Of a stretch of DNA of 64,000 nt, positions 40,881-50,213 are shown piece by piece. Position 1 is the first letter of the stretch. The number at the start of each line of letters is the position of its first letter. A program made the translations under genes and the position numbers. Source of the stretch: Streptomyces globisporus (lineage in GTDB: Bacteria; Actinomycetota; Actinomycetes; Streptomycetales; Streptomycetaceae); the NCBI GenBank assembly GCA_014649555.1, contig BMTG01000006.1, positions 248,001 to 312,000 of the forward strand. Reading direction: 5' to 3'. The notes under the pieces were generated by a model. The model was not told the DNA's origin, ran no database searches, and saw only the letters and a list, made by a program, of their open reading frames with translations.

Positions 40881-42914
40881 CTAGACGGGGTTCCCGCGCT
40901 CCAGCGCGAGGGCCAGGCCGCGTTCGGCGTCGTCCGCCGAGGCGCGCCGGTAGGCCCGCTCGTACGCCGAGTCGCCCGCGGCCTGCCGGGCCCTCAGCTC
41001 CCACTGCTCGCGGATGGCCCCGAGCTCCGGGGTGCCCCGGTGCGGGTGGCCGATCATGCGCCAGTAGGCGTGCCCCGTACCGGACGCCCGGGCCGCGGCC
41101 ACCCCGTTCCCCTGGGCGGCGATGGCCCCGGCGAGCAGATCGAGACCGAGGGCGATGCCGAGGCTGTCGTGGAGCTCGTGCTTGCTCGCGAGCATCGCCC
41201 GAGCGTGGCTCTCCGCATGACGGGGACGGCCCTGGAGAAGGTGTATGAGGGCGAGTTGATGATCGGCGTACGCCCGCGCCCAGTGCTCCCCGAACCGCAG
41301 ACTGGTCCGCTGGAGCCGCATGGCCTCCTCGTACGCCTCGTCGAGCCGGCCGAGCGCCGACAGGGCGAACAGGCGTATCACCCGGCAGCGCAGCTGCGAG
41401 GGGGTGTCGGACGGGTCCCCCGGGTGGCCCTCCAGCGCGCGGTCGCTGACGGAGTACGCCGTGAGCGGCCGGCCCATCATCAGATACGTGAAGCTCACGG
41501 AGTGCGCCGCGAGCAGCTCCGACTCCGGGGCCTCTTCGCGGCGGGCCGCCTGCTCGCACTCCTCGCCGGTGCGGCGGGCCGCCTCGTGGTCGCCCTGGAG
41601 AGTCAGCGTGATCCCCAGGGCCCAGAGCGCCCGAGTGCGGTGCGGACCGGCGGAGAGCGGCAGGGCGAGCACCCGTTCCAGGTACGTACGGGCCTGGTGC
41701 AGATGGCCGCAGCAGCTCCAGAAGAGACCGGCGCACCCGGCCATCTCCATCGCCATCTCCGGATCCTCGGCCAGCAGATGGTCCAGGGCCGCGCACAGGT
41801 CCGCGTGGGTGTCGGCGATCCGGTGGTACCAGAGGACCTGCGAAGGACCGAGCCACCCCGCGTACGCCTGCACGGCGACGTGGGCGAAGTGCCGGGCGTG
41901 CCGGTCGGCGAGGAGCGCGTCCTCCGCCAGCTCCGCCAGCCACATCGCCCCGTACTCGCGCAGCGTGTCCAGCATCCGGTAGCCGCCCCCGGTCCGCCGG
42001 AGCACGGACTGGTCGGCCAGACGTTCCAGCGCGGACGCGACGGCCTCCGCCTCCAGCGGCCCGCCCGCGCACACCGCCTCCGCGTCCGGCGCCGTGATGA
42101 CGCCTCGGAAGACGGAGAGCCGTGCCCACAGCAGCCGCTCCAGCGGGGCGCAGAGCTCGTGGCTCCAGCCGATGGTGGTGCGCAGGGCCCGATGGCGGCG
42201 CGGCCAGACGGTGTCGTCGGTGAGGTCCTCCGCCCGGGAGGCCAGCCGCGCGGTGATCTCCTGCGCGGTGCTCTCGCGGAGCTGGGCACAGGCCAGTTCG
42301 ACGGCGAGCGGTATGCCGTCGAGACGGCGGCAGATCTCGGCGACGGCGGCCGCGCTCGCGGGATCGTCGAGCGAGAGATCCGGGGCGACGGCGGCCGCGC
42401 GCTCGTGGAAGAGCCGGACGGCCTCGTCGCCGTCGTCGCCCGCGGACAGCGGGGGTACCTCGACGCACATTTCGCCCACCGAACCCAAGGGCTCCCGGCT
42501 GGTGGCCAGGACCGTCAGCCCCGGGGCCGAGGCGAGCAGTTCGGTCACGAGCCGGCGGCAGGGACCGACGATCCGCTCGCAGCAGTCGAGAACGAGGAGC
42601 AGCTCTTTTCCGGACAGCCATTCAGCGAGCGCGGCCACCGGCCGGCGCGGACTGTGGTCCAGGAGCCCGACGCTGTCGCAGACCGTCGTGGCGAGCAACT
42701 GGTCGTCGTGGAGATGGGACAGATCGGCCCACCAGACACCGTCCGCGTACCGGCCCTCGGCGCGCTCGGCGGTGCGCAGGGCCAGTCGGCTCTTGCCGAC
42801 CCCGCCACTGCCGGTGAGCGTGACCAGCCGATGATCTCGAAGTGCCCGTTCGACGCTGACCAGTTCGCTGGTACGGCCCACGAAACTGGTCGTCACGACG
42901 GGAAGGTTGCCCAT
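40881..42914 (-). CDS. STAND (NB-ARC) ATPase with TPR part, no DNA-binding domain
   Basis: A 677-residue protein. An NB-ARC-type ATPase (about 1-300) shows Walker A GSGGVGKS at 35-42, Walker B LLLVLDCCE near 104-112, and RRLDGIPLAVELA. A helical TPR-like region follows to the end. Close relatives usually carry a SARP/BTAD domain in front or a LuxR helix-turn-helix behind. Here the protein starts at the ATPase (MGNLPVVTTSFVGR) and stops at LALALERGNPV, where a LuxR domain would be expected. It may act by protein contact or be a truncated regulator. The start is ATG 42914, or GTG one codon earlier. Confidence 0.85.
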   Translation of the reverse strand: MGNLPVVTTSFVGRTSELVSVERALRDHRLVTLTGSGGVGKSRLALRTAERAEGRYADGVWWADLSHLHDDQLLATTVCDSVGLLDHSPRRPVAALAEWLSGKELLLVLDCCERIVGPCRRLVTELLASAPGLTVLATSREPLGSVGEMCVEVPPLSAGDDGDEAVRLFHERAAAVAPDLSLDDPASAAAVAEICRRLDGIPLAVELACAQLRESTAQEITARLASRAEDLTDDTVWPRRHRALRTTIGWSHELCAPLERLLWARLSVFRGVITAPDAEAVCAGGPLEAEAVASALERLADQSVLRRTGGGYRMLDTLREYGAMWLAELAEDALLADRHARHFAHVAVQAYAGWLGPSQVLWYHRIADTHADLCAALDHLLAEDPEMAMEMAGCAGLFWSCCGHLHQARTYLERVLALPLSAGPHRTRALWALGITLTLQGDHEAARRTGEECEQAARREEAPESELLAAHSVSFTYLMMGRPLTAYSVSDRALEGHPGDPSDTPSQLRCRVIRLFALSALGRLDEAYEEAMRLQRTSLRFGEHWARAYADHQLALIHLLQGRPRHAESHARAMLASKHELHDSLGIALGLDLLAGAIAAQGNGVAAARASGTGHAYWRMIGHPHRGTPELGAIREQWELRARQAAGDSAYERAYRRASADDAERGLALALERGNPV

Positions 42915-43057
42915 CACGGGGACATCCTGCCTCGCCCGGGCCCACCACCTCCGTTCATAGCGAAAAGCAGTCAGAAACGGCCGACAATGCATCTCTTTCG
43001 ATCGGCGAGCGGCATTGATCGAAAGGTGTGGCGGTGCCCCGGTAGTTGTGGTGCTGC

Positions 43058-44035
43058 TCAGACGTCGAGAACGGCCGCCAGTGAATCGAGGGCTCCCAGC
43101 GGATCGGGGCCGACCGGAGCCAGCACGGTTTCGGTGACGCCCGCCGCCCGCAGTCCGTCGAGACCGGCCCGGGCCTCCGCCGGCGTCCCGGCCACGGCAA
43201 GGTGGGCGACCCAGCCGTCGGGCATGCGCGCCACGAACTCCTCGCGGCTCGCGCACCCGGCCCGCAGCGCGACCAGTTCGTGGGCGAACGGGAGCGGCGC
43301 GATGTGCGCGTGCCAGTCGGGCTCGCCGATCCACTCCAGGCCCGGGCGGGCGGCGGCCAGCGCGATGGCCGGATCGGCGTCGACGGATGCGATGTTGTAC
43401 GCGACGAGCCGGTGCGGGCGTTGGGCGGAGATGTGGCCGAGCGCGGCCCGCGCGTACGCCGGGGTGACCGGCTCCGCGAGGACCGTCCCGTCCGCCACTT
43501 CGCCGGAGAGCGCCAGGGACTTGGGGCCGCGTACGCCCGCCAGGATGTCGGGCACGGCGTCGGGCAGCGCGCTGCGGTCGAGCTGTACGCCGTCGAGGTG
43601 CACGTACTCGCCGTGCACCCGCACCTCCTCGCCGCGCAGCAGGGCCCGCAGGGCGTCGACGTACTCGCGAAGGAAGGTGAGCGGGCTGCGGGGCCACTGA
43701 CCGACGCTGCGCATCCAATGAGGCATGCCGTGCCCCACGGTTACGTCGATCCGGCCGGGGAAGAGCTGCGCCAACGACGCGATCTCCAGCGCCGCGAACG
43801 CCACGTTGCGGGCTCCGGCGGGCAGCAGTCCGATGCCGACCCGGATCCGGTCGGTGGAGGCCAGCACGGCGGCCGCCTGCGCGATGCCGCCGCGGAAGCC
43901 GAGGTCCTCGACCACCCAGACGGCGTCGAACCCCAGCTCCTCGGCCCGTCGCGCGTACGGCAGGACGCGGTCGGCGGGCAGGTCGCGCGGCAGCAGGACG
44001 CCCACGGTCCGGTCGGCGGCGGTGGGGGAACGCAC
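43058..44035 (-). CDS. LLM-class F420-dependent oxidoreductase
   Basis: A 325-residue luciferase-like TIM-barrel protein. Family marks are RAEELGFDAVWVVEDLG, TDRIRVGIGLLPAGARN, FPGRIDVTVGHG and GEYVHLDGVQL. In actinobacteria most such proteins use F420 rather than FMN. The GTG at 44035 has GAAGGAGAG upstream. It is divergent from a small alpha/beta hydrolase gene, with about 160 bases between starts. The substrate is unknown. Confidence 0.88.
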   Translation of the reverse strand: MRSPTAADRTVGVLLPRDLPADRVLPYARRAEELGFDAVWVVEDLGFRGGIAQAAAVLASTDRIRVGIGLLPAGARNVAFAALEIASLAQLFPGRIDVTVGHGMPHWMRSVGQWPRSPLTFLREYVDALRALLRGEEVRVHGEYVHLDGVQLDRSALPDAVPDILAGVRGPKSLALSGEVADGTVLAEPVTPAYARAALGHISAQRPHRLVAYNIASVDADPAIALAAARPGLEWIGEPDWHAHIAPLPFAHELVALRAGCASREEFVARMPDGWVAHLAVAGTPAEARAGLDGLRAAGVTETVLAPVGPDPLGALDSLAAVLDV

Positions 44036-44197
44036 AGGTGCTCTCCTTCGGTCGGCGGCCGGGCGACGGCGAACACTCCGTCCACCACGCAGCCCCGGCC
44101 TGCGAGGACAGACAACCAGACAGCGAGGCGCCGAGGACCTGCGGGGCGGGGACGGCGACGGCGAGGCGCTGTCAGACCCCTGCGCTACGTTGCTGGC

Positions 44198-44902
44198 ATG
44201 ACGCAATTCGTACTCGTGGCAGGGGCCTGGCTCGGTTCGTGGGCGTGGCGCGACGTGGAGTCCGACCTGCGCGCGGCCGGTCACGGGGTCCATCCGTTGA
44301 CGCTGTCGGGGCTCGCCGACAAGCGGGGGACGGCGGCGGGGCTGCGGACGCACGTCCAGGACATCGTCGACGAGGTCGAGCGCCTCGCCCTGCGCGATGT
44401 GGTGCTCGTCGGCCACAGCTACGCGGGGATCCCGGTCGGGCAGGCGGCCGAGCGGATCGGCGACCGGCTCGCCCGCGTGGTCTTCGTCGACTCCAACGTC
44501 CCGGTGGACGGCGAGTCGTTCGTCTCCGGCTGGCCGGACGGCCGGGCCGGCGTGGAGGCCGCCATCGCCGCCAACGAGGGCTTCTGGCCTTCGCCGACCG
44601 CCGCCGACTGCGCGGACCAGGGACTCACCGACGAGCAGATCGCCCGGTTCATCGGCGGCTCGACACCCCACCCCGGCGCCACCCTCACCGATCCCGCCGT
44701 CCTGGCAGGTCCGTTGGGGCTGCTGCCCGCCACGTACGTCAAGTGCCTGCTCGACTGGCCCGAGCCGAGCCCCGAGGTGGCCGAGCTGTTGACGAGCGAG
44801 CGCTGGCGGCTGGTCACGATGGACACCGGCCACTGGCCGATGTTCTCGCAGCCGCGCGAGCTCGCCCGGATCCTGCTCGACGCGGCGGGAACGGACGGGT
44901 GA
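44198..44902 (+). CDS. Small alpha/beta hydrolase (esterase type)
   Basis: A 234-residue hydrolase of the plant-esterase-like type. FVLVAGAWLGSWAW is at the N-terminus, nucleophile Ser is in VGHSYAG, and His is in DTGHWPMFSQP. No signal peptide is present. Streptomyces carries many such proteins with unknown substrates. The stop overlaps the possible GTG of the zinc-ribbon gene (GTGA), so the two may be coupled. Confidence 0.88.
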   Translation: MTQFVLVAGAWLGSWAWRDVESDLRAAGHGVHPLTLSGLADKRGTAAGLRTHVQDIVDEVERLALRDVVLVGHSYAGIPVGQAAERIGDRLARVVFVDSNVPVDGESFVSGWPDGRAGVEAAIAANEGFWPSPTAADCADQGLTDEQIARFIGGSTPHPGATLTDPAVLAGPLGLLPATYVKCLLDWPEPSPEVAELLTSERWRLVTMDTGHWPMFSQPRELARILLDAAGTDG

Positions 44903-45087
44903 CGATGCCGAGCTCACCGGAAGAGGCGGCCACGGAGCACCCGGAGATCACTTTCATCGGTTGCGCGCGGTGCGGCACCCTCATCGCGGGCCTCGACGGG
45001 CGGTACGCCTGCTCGGGCTGCGGCTGGGTCAACGAATGGACCGAGGGCCACCGCCCCCTGCCCGAAGCCCGGCGCCGCCGCACCTGA
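44899..45087 (+). CDS. Small zinc-ribbon protein
   Basis: A protein of 60-62 residues with two CxxC knuckles, CARCG and CSGCGW, 15 residues apart, forming a likely zinc ribbon. The C-terminus is basic (EARRRRT). The GTG at 44899 overlaps the hydrolase stop; ATG 44905 is an equally possible start. Function unknown. Its size and charge would suit nucleic-acid or protein binding. Confidence 0.7.
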   Translation: MTMPSSPEEAATEHPEITFIGCARCGTLIAGLDGRYACSGCGWVNEWTEGHRPLPEARRRRT

Positions 45088-45103
45088 GCCCCGACCGCCG
45101 ACA

Positions 45104-45158
45104 CGACGACCGACGGCACGACGACCGACGGCACCACGGCCGACGGCACCACGGCCGA
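45104..45158. repeat. 15-bp tandem repeat, 3.7 copies
   Basis: CGACGACCGACGGCA is repeated at 45104 and 45119, then CCACGGCCGACGGCA at 45134 and a partial copy at 45149. It lies in the 125-base gap between the zinc-ribbon gene and the next gene. A 15-bp period suggests slippage of coding-like sequence, but no good frame uses it. Confidence 0.8.
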
Positions 45159-45212
45159 AGACGCCCCGACCCGACGACCTGGCTGCCGCCCGGCCGCAGA
45201 GGAGACCTCGCC

Positions 45213-45755
45213 ATGACCCACCCGCACGACGCCGACCCGGTCCGCGCCTCCCTGGCCGAGATCGCCGCCCTGCTCGCCCCGGCGCACCCCGGCGTCGCCG
45301 AGGAGGTGCTCCGCGCCCACGACAGCCCCCACGCGTACGTGAGCGCCTTCGCGGACCGGCTGGACGACCGGGGCATCGACGAGCCGTTCGGCGGCCTCGC
45401 CTGGATCGCGCTCGTCGATGCGCTCGCCGCACACGGCCTGCTCGCGGAGTTCGACTGGAAGGAGGACCCCCAGGAGATCCGGGCCCAGCTGCGGAAGCTG
45501 GAATCGCGGCCCTCCGTGGACCCATGGGACCTCTTCGAGGCCGATGCGGCCACCACCCTGCCGACCGACGAGTTCCTGCATGCCTGCGGCCGTCACTACC
45601 GTGAGATCGGTGCGGCTCTGGCCGTCCTCGACATCGACTCCGACTGCTACCCGGTGGTCGGTCTGCGGGCGGCCCGGGCCGGCGAGCTGACCGCGCTCGC
45701 CGCCCGGGCGGGCTTTCCCGTGCACCACCTCGGCACGGACCCACGCAGGCCGTGA
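45213..45755 (+). CDS. DUF6630-like protein of unknown function
   Basis: A 180-residue cytosolic protein. The C-terminal part reads ALAVLDIDSDCYPVVGLRAARAGELTALA, which resembles the DUF6630 family; the family call is tentative. GAGGAGA at about 45199-45205 supports the ATG. No catalytic motif is evident. It follows the 15-bp repeat region and lies between two small genes of unknown role. Confidence 0.7.
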   Translation: MTHPHDADPVRASLAEIAALLAPAHPGVAEEVLRAHDSPHAYVSAFADRLDDRGIDEPFGGLAWIALVDALAAHGLLAEFDWKEDPQEIRAQLRKLESRPSVDPWDLFEADAATTLPTDEFLHACGRHYREIGAALAVLDIDSDCYPVVGLRAARAGELTALAARAGFPVHHLGTDPRRP

Positions 45756-45928
45756 CGGAGATCTCGCCCGCAGCCTCAGGGCCGCTACGGGCCGCTGTTC
45801 CAGCAGGTACGGCGGGGTCCGCGCCCCGGAACGGAATCGCGACCGCCGCCGCCCACCACGTACACTCGCCCCCGCCTCCGCTGACCGGCAGAGGCGTTCC
45901 GCACCCGACCGACGGGGAAACAAACCGT

Positions 45929-46090
45929 ATGAGTTCCGCAGACAGCACCGAAGCACCGATCTACGCCGGCCTCGTCGAGGAGCAGGGCGACGTGCCCGCC
46001 GAGGTGCGCCGGGTGGCCGAGGAAGTCCTGCGCGAGGCCGACCGCGCCCTCGACTTCGGCACCGTACGAGCGGCCGCCGCAGCCCGCTAG
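45929..46090 (+). CDS. Small 53-residue protein of unknown function
   Basis: MSSADSTEAPIYAGLVEEQG begins a 53-residue acidic, helical protein with a heptad-like C-terminal half (RRVAEEVLREADRALDF). Codon use and GC3 look coding. I believe short proteins of this kind are conserved in streptomycetes, but I cannot verify it here. GGGGAAAC precedes the ATG. Function unknown. Confidence 0.55.
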   Translation: MSSADSTEAPIYAGLVEEQGDVPAEVRRVAEEVLREADRALDFGTVRAAAAAR

Positions 46091-46748
46091 CAGCGAGCCG
46101 CCGGAACTCCGGTCGCAGCCGCCCGAGGGCGGCGATGTCCATCACGGGACGATAAACGTCCTGCAACTATTGCCATATTCTTGCGTTCGCGACGCGATGG
46201 TTTGCTGAACAGCCGTCGCCGGTGGACGTGGGTGAGGCCGCGGTAGGCCGGGCGTCCGTACGACGGGCCCGACACCACCGCGGCCCCCCGGCCGCCCGCT
46301 GCGATCGCCCCGGCGGCCGTGCTCCGGTGAGCGGTCCACGCACCCGCGTGGAGAGCGCTCCCAGCCGGCCGCCGAGGGATGGAAACCCGCTCGTCATGCC
46401 GTCCGCGCCGCGTCTGCGGGCGGTGCGGGCCCGTGAAGCGCCGCCCGCCGGAACCAGCTCGCACGTTCCCGTCCTCGTGATCGCCCCGAGGGCGGCCCTC
46501 GGTGATCGCCCAGTGGCACCCCGCGCCCGCTCCGAACCCGCCCCTTGCTTGTCCTGTGGTTGCCCCGGAACCGCCATCGATCCGACCGCTTCCATCAGTC
46601 GTCGCGGCATCCCACCGGCAGGGTCTGTCAAAGATTTACGAAACCCGCGCGACATCTTGCGGACATTCGTCGGCGGTGGTTGAGTGTGGGTCGCCGCACA
46701 GCTCGGGGCTGTCGGCTTCCCGCACTCCTGCCCTAAAGGGGTCCACCG
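46091..46748 (+). other. 658-base gene-free leader region of the sugar transport operon
   Basis: No convincing gene is present. An AT-rich patch at 46145-46210 holds two inverted repeats: GGACG-N5-CGTCC (46147-46161) and GCGT-N5-ACGC (46183-46195). A second AT-rich patch, around 46626-46645 (TCAAAGATTTACGAAACC), could be an operator of a LacI-type regulator. The open frame at 46222-46683 is Arg/Pro-rich with no family resemblance. No LacI-type regulator gene is adjacent. Confidence 0.5.
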
Positions 46749-48101
46749 ATGAGAAGTTCTGTTCTTCGTCGTACCTGCACCGCCGCCGTCGCCACCGCAC
46801 TGGCCGTCACCGGCCTGGCCGCCTGCAACTCCGAGGGCGACAGCGCGGCGGACGGCAAGACGCGCATCACGGTCAACTGCTGGCCCCAGCCGAGTGCGAA
46901 GATCGACCACAAGCGGTTCGACGAGGACGTCAAGACGTTCGAGAAGCAGAACCCCGACATCGACGTCACCGCGCACGACGCCTTCCCGTGCCAGGACCCC
47001 AAGACCTTCGACGCGAAGCTCGCCGGCGGTCAGATGGAGGACGTCTTCTACACGTACTTCACCGACACCGAACGCGTCGTCTCCATCAACCAGGCCGCGG
47101 ACATCACCGAGTACGTCAAGGACCTCAAGGCGTACAAGGACATAGCCCAGCCCCTGCGTGACGCCTACACCGTCGACGGCAAGATCTACGGCATCCCGCG
47201 CACCAACTACTCCATGGGCCTGCTCTACAGCAAGCCGCTGTTCACCAAGGCCGGGCTCGACCCCAGCAAGCCGCCCACCACCTGGGCCGAGGTCCAGACC
47301 GCGGCCAGGAAGATCGCCGCGCTCGGCGACGGCACCGTGGGCTTCGCCGAGTACAGCGCGCAGAACCAGGGCGGCTGGCACTTCACCGCCTCGATCTACT
47401 CCCAGGGCGGCGCCGTCGTCAGCGAGGACGGCAAGAAGGCCACGGTCGACACCCCCGAGGGCAAGGCCGTCCTGCAGAACCTCAAGGACATGCGCTGGCG
47501 CGACAACTCCATGGGTGCCAAGCAGCTCCTCATCATCAACGACACCCTCCAGATGATGGGCTCCGGCAAGCTCGGCATGTACCTCGCCGCCCCCGACAAC
47601 GTCCCGCGCATCGTCAAGGAGGCCGGCGGCACGTACGAGGACCTGGCCTTCGCCCCGATGCCCGGCGGCAAGGGCACCCTCATGGGCGGCGACGGCTACA
47701 TGTTCAACAAGGAGGCCACCCCCGAGCAGATCCAGGCCGGCCTCAAGTGGCTGGAGTGGACCTTCCTCACCCCGGGCCAGGGCTACATGAACAACTACGC
47801 CCGCGCCGCCTCGGACAAGTCCCCGGTCGGCCTGCCCGAGCCGCGGCTGTTCACCGGCGCCACCGACGCCAAGGACCAGGAGCTGAAGAAGGCCTCCGCC
47901 AACGTGCCGGTCGAGAACTACCAGGCCTTCATCGACGGCGGCCAGCAGCTCGACATGAAGCTGGAGCCCAAGCACGGCCAGCAGATCTACGCGGTCCTCG
48001 ACGGCGCCGTCTCGGCCGTCCTGACGAAGAAGGACGCGGACATCGACGCCCTGCTCAAGGACGCCCAGTCCAAGATCGACGGAATCCTGGCCCGAGGCTG
48101 A
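46749..48101 (+). CDS. Sugar-binding lipoprotein of an ABC importer
   Basis: A 450-residue extracellular solute-binding protein (family 1). The lipoprotein signal ends in LAAC (Cys near residue 26). The binding protein body shows VNCWPQPSAKIDHKRFDEDV, IYGIPRTNYSMGLLYSKPLF and a late GYMFNKEATPEQ. It captures an oligosaccharide outside the membrane and delivers it to the two permeases that follow. The alpha-glucosidase gene at the operon end suggests alpha-glucosides such as maltose, trehalose or sucrose analogues. Confidence 0.93.
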   Translation: MRSSVLRRTCTAAVATALAVTGLAACNSEGDSAADGKTRITVNCWPQPSAKIDHKRFDEDVKTFEKQNPDIDVTAHDAFPCQDPKTFDAKLAGGQMEDVFYTYFTDTERVVSINQAADITEYVKDLKAYKDIAQPLRDAYTVDGKIYGIPRTNYSMGLLYSKPLFTKAGLDPSKPPTTWAEVQTAARKIAALGDGTVGFAEYSAQNQGGWHFTASIYSQGGAVVSEDGKKATVDTPEGKAVLQNLKDMRWRDNSMGAKQLLIINDTLQMMGSGKLGMYLAAPDNVPRIVKEAGGTYEDLAFAPMPGGKGTLMGGDGYMFNKEATPEQIQAGLKWLEWTFLTPGQGYMNNYARAASDKSPVGLPEPRLFTGATDAKDQELKKASANVPVENYQAFIDGGQQLDMKLEPKHGQQIYAVLDGAVSAVLTKKDADIDALLKDAQSKIDGILARG

Positions 48102-48106
48102 ACGCC

Positions 48107-49075
48107 ATGAAGACCACCTCCCACCCCGCAGCGCCCGCGAGAGGGCGGTCCGCCGGTGCGACGCCTCCCCCCGGGGACGCGCGCCCGGCGGGCCGCGGGC
48201 CCCGGCGACCGCTGCGCAGGAAGATCGCCGACCAGGCCACCGCGTACGGGTTCCTGATCGGCGGGCTGCTCTGCTTCATCCTGTTCTCGTGGTACCCGGC
48301 GGTCCGGTCGGTGATCATCGCGTTCCAGAAGTACACCCCGGGCTCCGACCCCGAGTGGGTCGGCACCGCGAACTTCACCCGGGTCTTCCAGGACCCGGAG
48401 TTCACGGCCGCCTGGCGCAACACGCTCACCTTCACCGTGCTCGCCCTGGTCATCGGGTTCGCCATTCCGTTCGTCATGGCCCTCGTTCTCAACGAACTCC
48501 GGCACGCCAAGGCGTTCTTCCGGGTCGTCGTCTACCTTCCCGTGATGATCCCCCCGGTTGTCAGCGCCCTGCTGTGGAAGTGGTTCTACGATCCGGGCGC
48601 GGGCCTGGCCAACGAGGTGCTCGGCTTCCTCCACCTGCCGACGTCGAACTGGACCAACGGCGCCGACACCGCGCTCGTCTCGCTGGTCATCGTCGCCACC
48701 TGGGCCAACATGGGCGGCACCGTCCTCATCTACCTCGCCGCCCTCCAGGGCATACCCGGCGAGCTGTACGAGGCGGCCGAACTCGACGGCGCGTCCGTCT
48801 GGCAGCGCGTCCGGCACGTCACGATCCCGCAGACCCGCTTCATCATCCTGATGCTGATGCTCCTTCAGGTCATCGCGACGATGCAGGTGTTCACCGAACC
48901 CTTCGTCATCACCGGCGGCGGACCGGAGAACTCCACCGTCACCGTGCTCTACCTGATCTACAAGTACGCCTTCCTCTACAACGACTTCGGCGGCGCGTCC
49001 GCCCTCAGCGTGATGCTCCTCCTGGTGCTCAGCGCGTTCTCCGCCCTGTATCTGCGACTCACCCGCACCGACTGA
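48107..49075 (+). CDS. Sugar ABC importer permease 1 (MalF type)
   Basis: A 322-residue membrane protein with six to seven helices. A Pro-rich cytosolic N-terminus precedes the first helix (YGFLIGGLLCFILFSWYP). The EAA loop that docks the ATPase is EAAELDGASVWQRVRHVTIPQ. The ATG is 5 bases after the stop of the binding-protein gene. No ATPase gene is in this operon; Streptomyces importers of this class usually share MsiK. Confidence 0.93.
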   Translation: MKTTSHPAAPARGRSAGATPPPGDARPAGRGPRRPLRRKIADQATAYGFLIGGLLCFILFSWYPAVRSVIIAFQKYTPGSDPEWVGTANFTRVFQDPEFTAAWRNTLTFTVLALVIGFAIPFVMALVLNELRHAKAFFRVVVYLPVMIPPVVSALLWKWFYDPGAGLANEVLGFLHLPTSNWTNGADTALVSLVIVATWANMGGTVLIYLAALQGIPGELYEAAELDGASVWQRVRHVTIPQTRFIILMLMLLQVIATMQVFTEPFVITGGGPENSTVTVLYLIYKYAFLYNDFGGASALSVMLLLVLSAFSALYLRLTRTD

Positions 49076-49092
49076 GAGGAGCGTCGCCCGCC

Positions 49093-50046
49093 ATGACCCA
49101 GACAGCTCCGCCCCCGGTGGCCGAGCCGCCCGCCGTCCGCGCCAAGCGCTCCGGCGAGACCCCGGCCGCCCGCTCCGTACGCACCGTCATCTCACCGCTG
49201 GCGCTCGCCGGACGCCGCGGCAAGGTCACGTACTGGTCGGTGTTCACCCTCGTCGTCCTGCTCTTCGCGTTCGCGTTCCTCTTCCCCGTCTACTGGATGG
49301 TCACGGGGGCGATGAAACCGCCCGAGGAAGTGGTCCGCACCCCGCCCACCCTCGTGCCCGAGCAGTGGCAGCTGAGCGGCTACACCGACGCCTGGGACCT
49401 GATGCGGCTCCCGACCCACCTGTGGAACACGGTCGTCCAGGCGACCGGCGCCTGGGTGCTGCAGATTGTCTTCTGCACCGCCGCCGCCTACGCCCTGTCC
49501 AAGCTCAAGCCGGCCTTCGGCAACGTGATCCTCGGCGGCATCCTCGCCACCCTCATGGTCCCGGTGCAGGCCCTCGTCGTACCGAAGTACCTCACCATCG
49601 CCGACATGCCGCTGATCCACGTCAACCTGCTGAACGACCCCCTGGCCATCTGGCTGCCGGCCGTCGCGAACGCCTTCAACCTCTATCTGCTCAAACGGTT
49701 CTTCGACCAGATCCCGCGCGATGTCCTGGAAGCCGCCGAGATCGACGGGGCGGGCAAGCTGCGCACCCTCTGGTCCATCGTCCTGCCCCTGTCGAGGCCG
49801 GTACTCGGCGTCGTGTCGATCTTCGCGCTGGTCGCCGTCTGGCAGGACTTCCTCTGGCCCCTGATGGTCTTCTCCGACACCGAGAAACAGCCGATCAGCG
49901 TCGCCCTCGTGCAGCTCTCGCAGAACGTCCCGCTGACCGTCCTGATCGGGGCCATGGTCATCGCGAGCATCCCGATGGTCCTGATGTTCCTGGTCTTCCA
50001 GCGGCACATCATCGCCGGGATCAGCGCGGGCAGCACGAAGGGCTGA
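49093..50046 (+). CDS. Sugar ABC importer permease 2 (MalG type)
   Basis: A 317-residue membrane protein with six helices, the partner of permease 1. Its EAA loop reads EAAEIDGAGKLRTLWSIVLPLSRP. It starts 17 bases after the permease 1 stop (GAGAGGAGCG just before the ATG). A Pro/Ala-rich cytosolic N-terminus of about 45 residues precedes the first helix. As with its partner, the ATPase must come from elsewhere. Confidence 0.93.
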   Translation: MTQTAPPPVAEPPAVRAKRSGETPAARSVRTVISPLALAGRRGKVTYWSVFTLVVLLFAFAFLFPVYWMVTGAMKPPEEVVRTPPTLVPEQWQLSGYTDAWDLMRLPTHLWNTVVQATGAWVLQIVFCTAAAYALSKLKPAFGNVILGGILATLMVPVQALVVPKYLTIADMPLIHVNLLNDPLAIWLPAVANAFNLYLLKRFFDQIPRDVLEAAEIDGAGKLRTLWSIVLPLSRPVLGVVSIFALVAVWQDFLWPLMVFSDTEKQPISVALVQLSQNVPLTVLIGAMVIASIPMVLMFLVFQRHIIAGISAGSTKG

Positions 50047-50213
50047 CCCACGCCACCCCCGGTGGCGCGACCACCCAGGACCCGCCGCCGTCCCCGGCCT
50101 TCCCGCCCCGCTCCGGGGCGGCGGCGTCAGACCCACCAGCTCTCTCGCTCCTCCCTGTCGCGCGGACCGGCCCACCCGCCGGCGACCGCGCCCGCCCGAA
50201 AGGAACCCGCCTT

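Noticed and set aside
40794-43700. A 968-residue open frame opposite the STAND ATPase and oxidoreductase genes
   Set aside because: Same composition artefact. The minus-strand genes show clear family motifs and the plus-strand frame shows none.
46222-46683. A 153-codon frame in the long gap before the sugar importer
   Set aside because: It has no ribosome site or family resemblance, an Arg/Pro-rich composition, and covers dyads that look regulatory.
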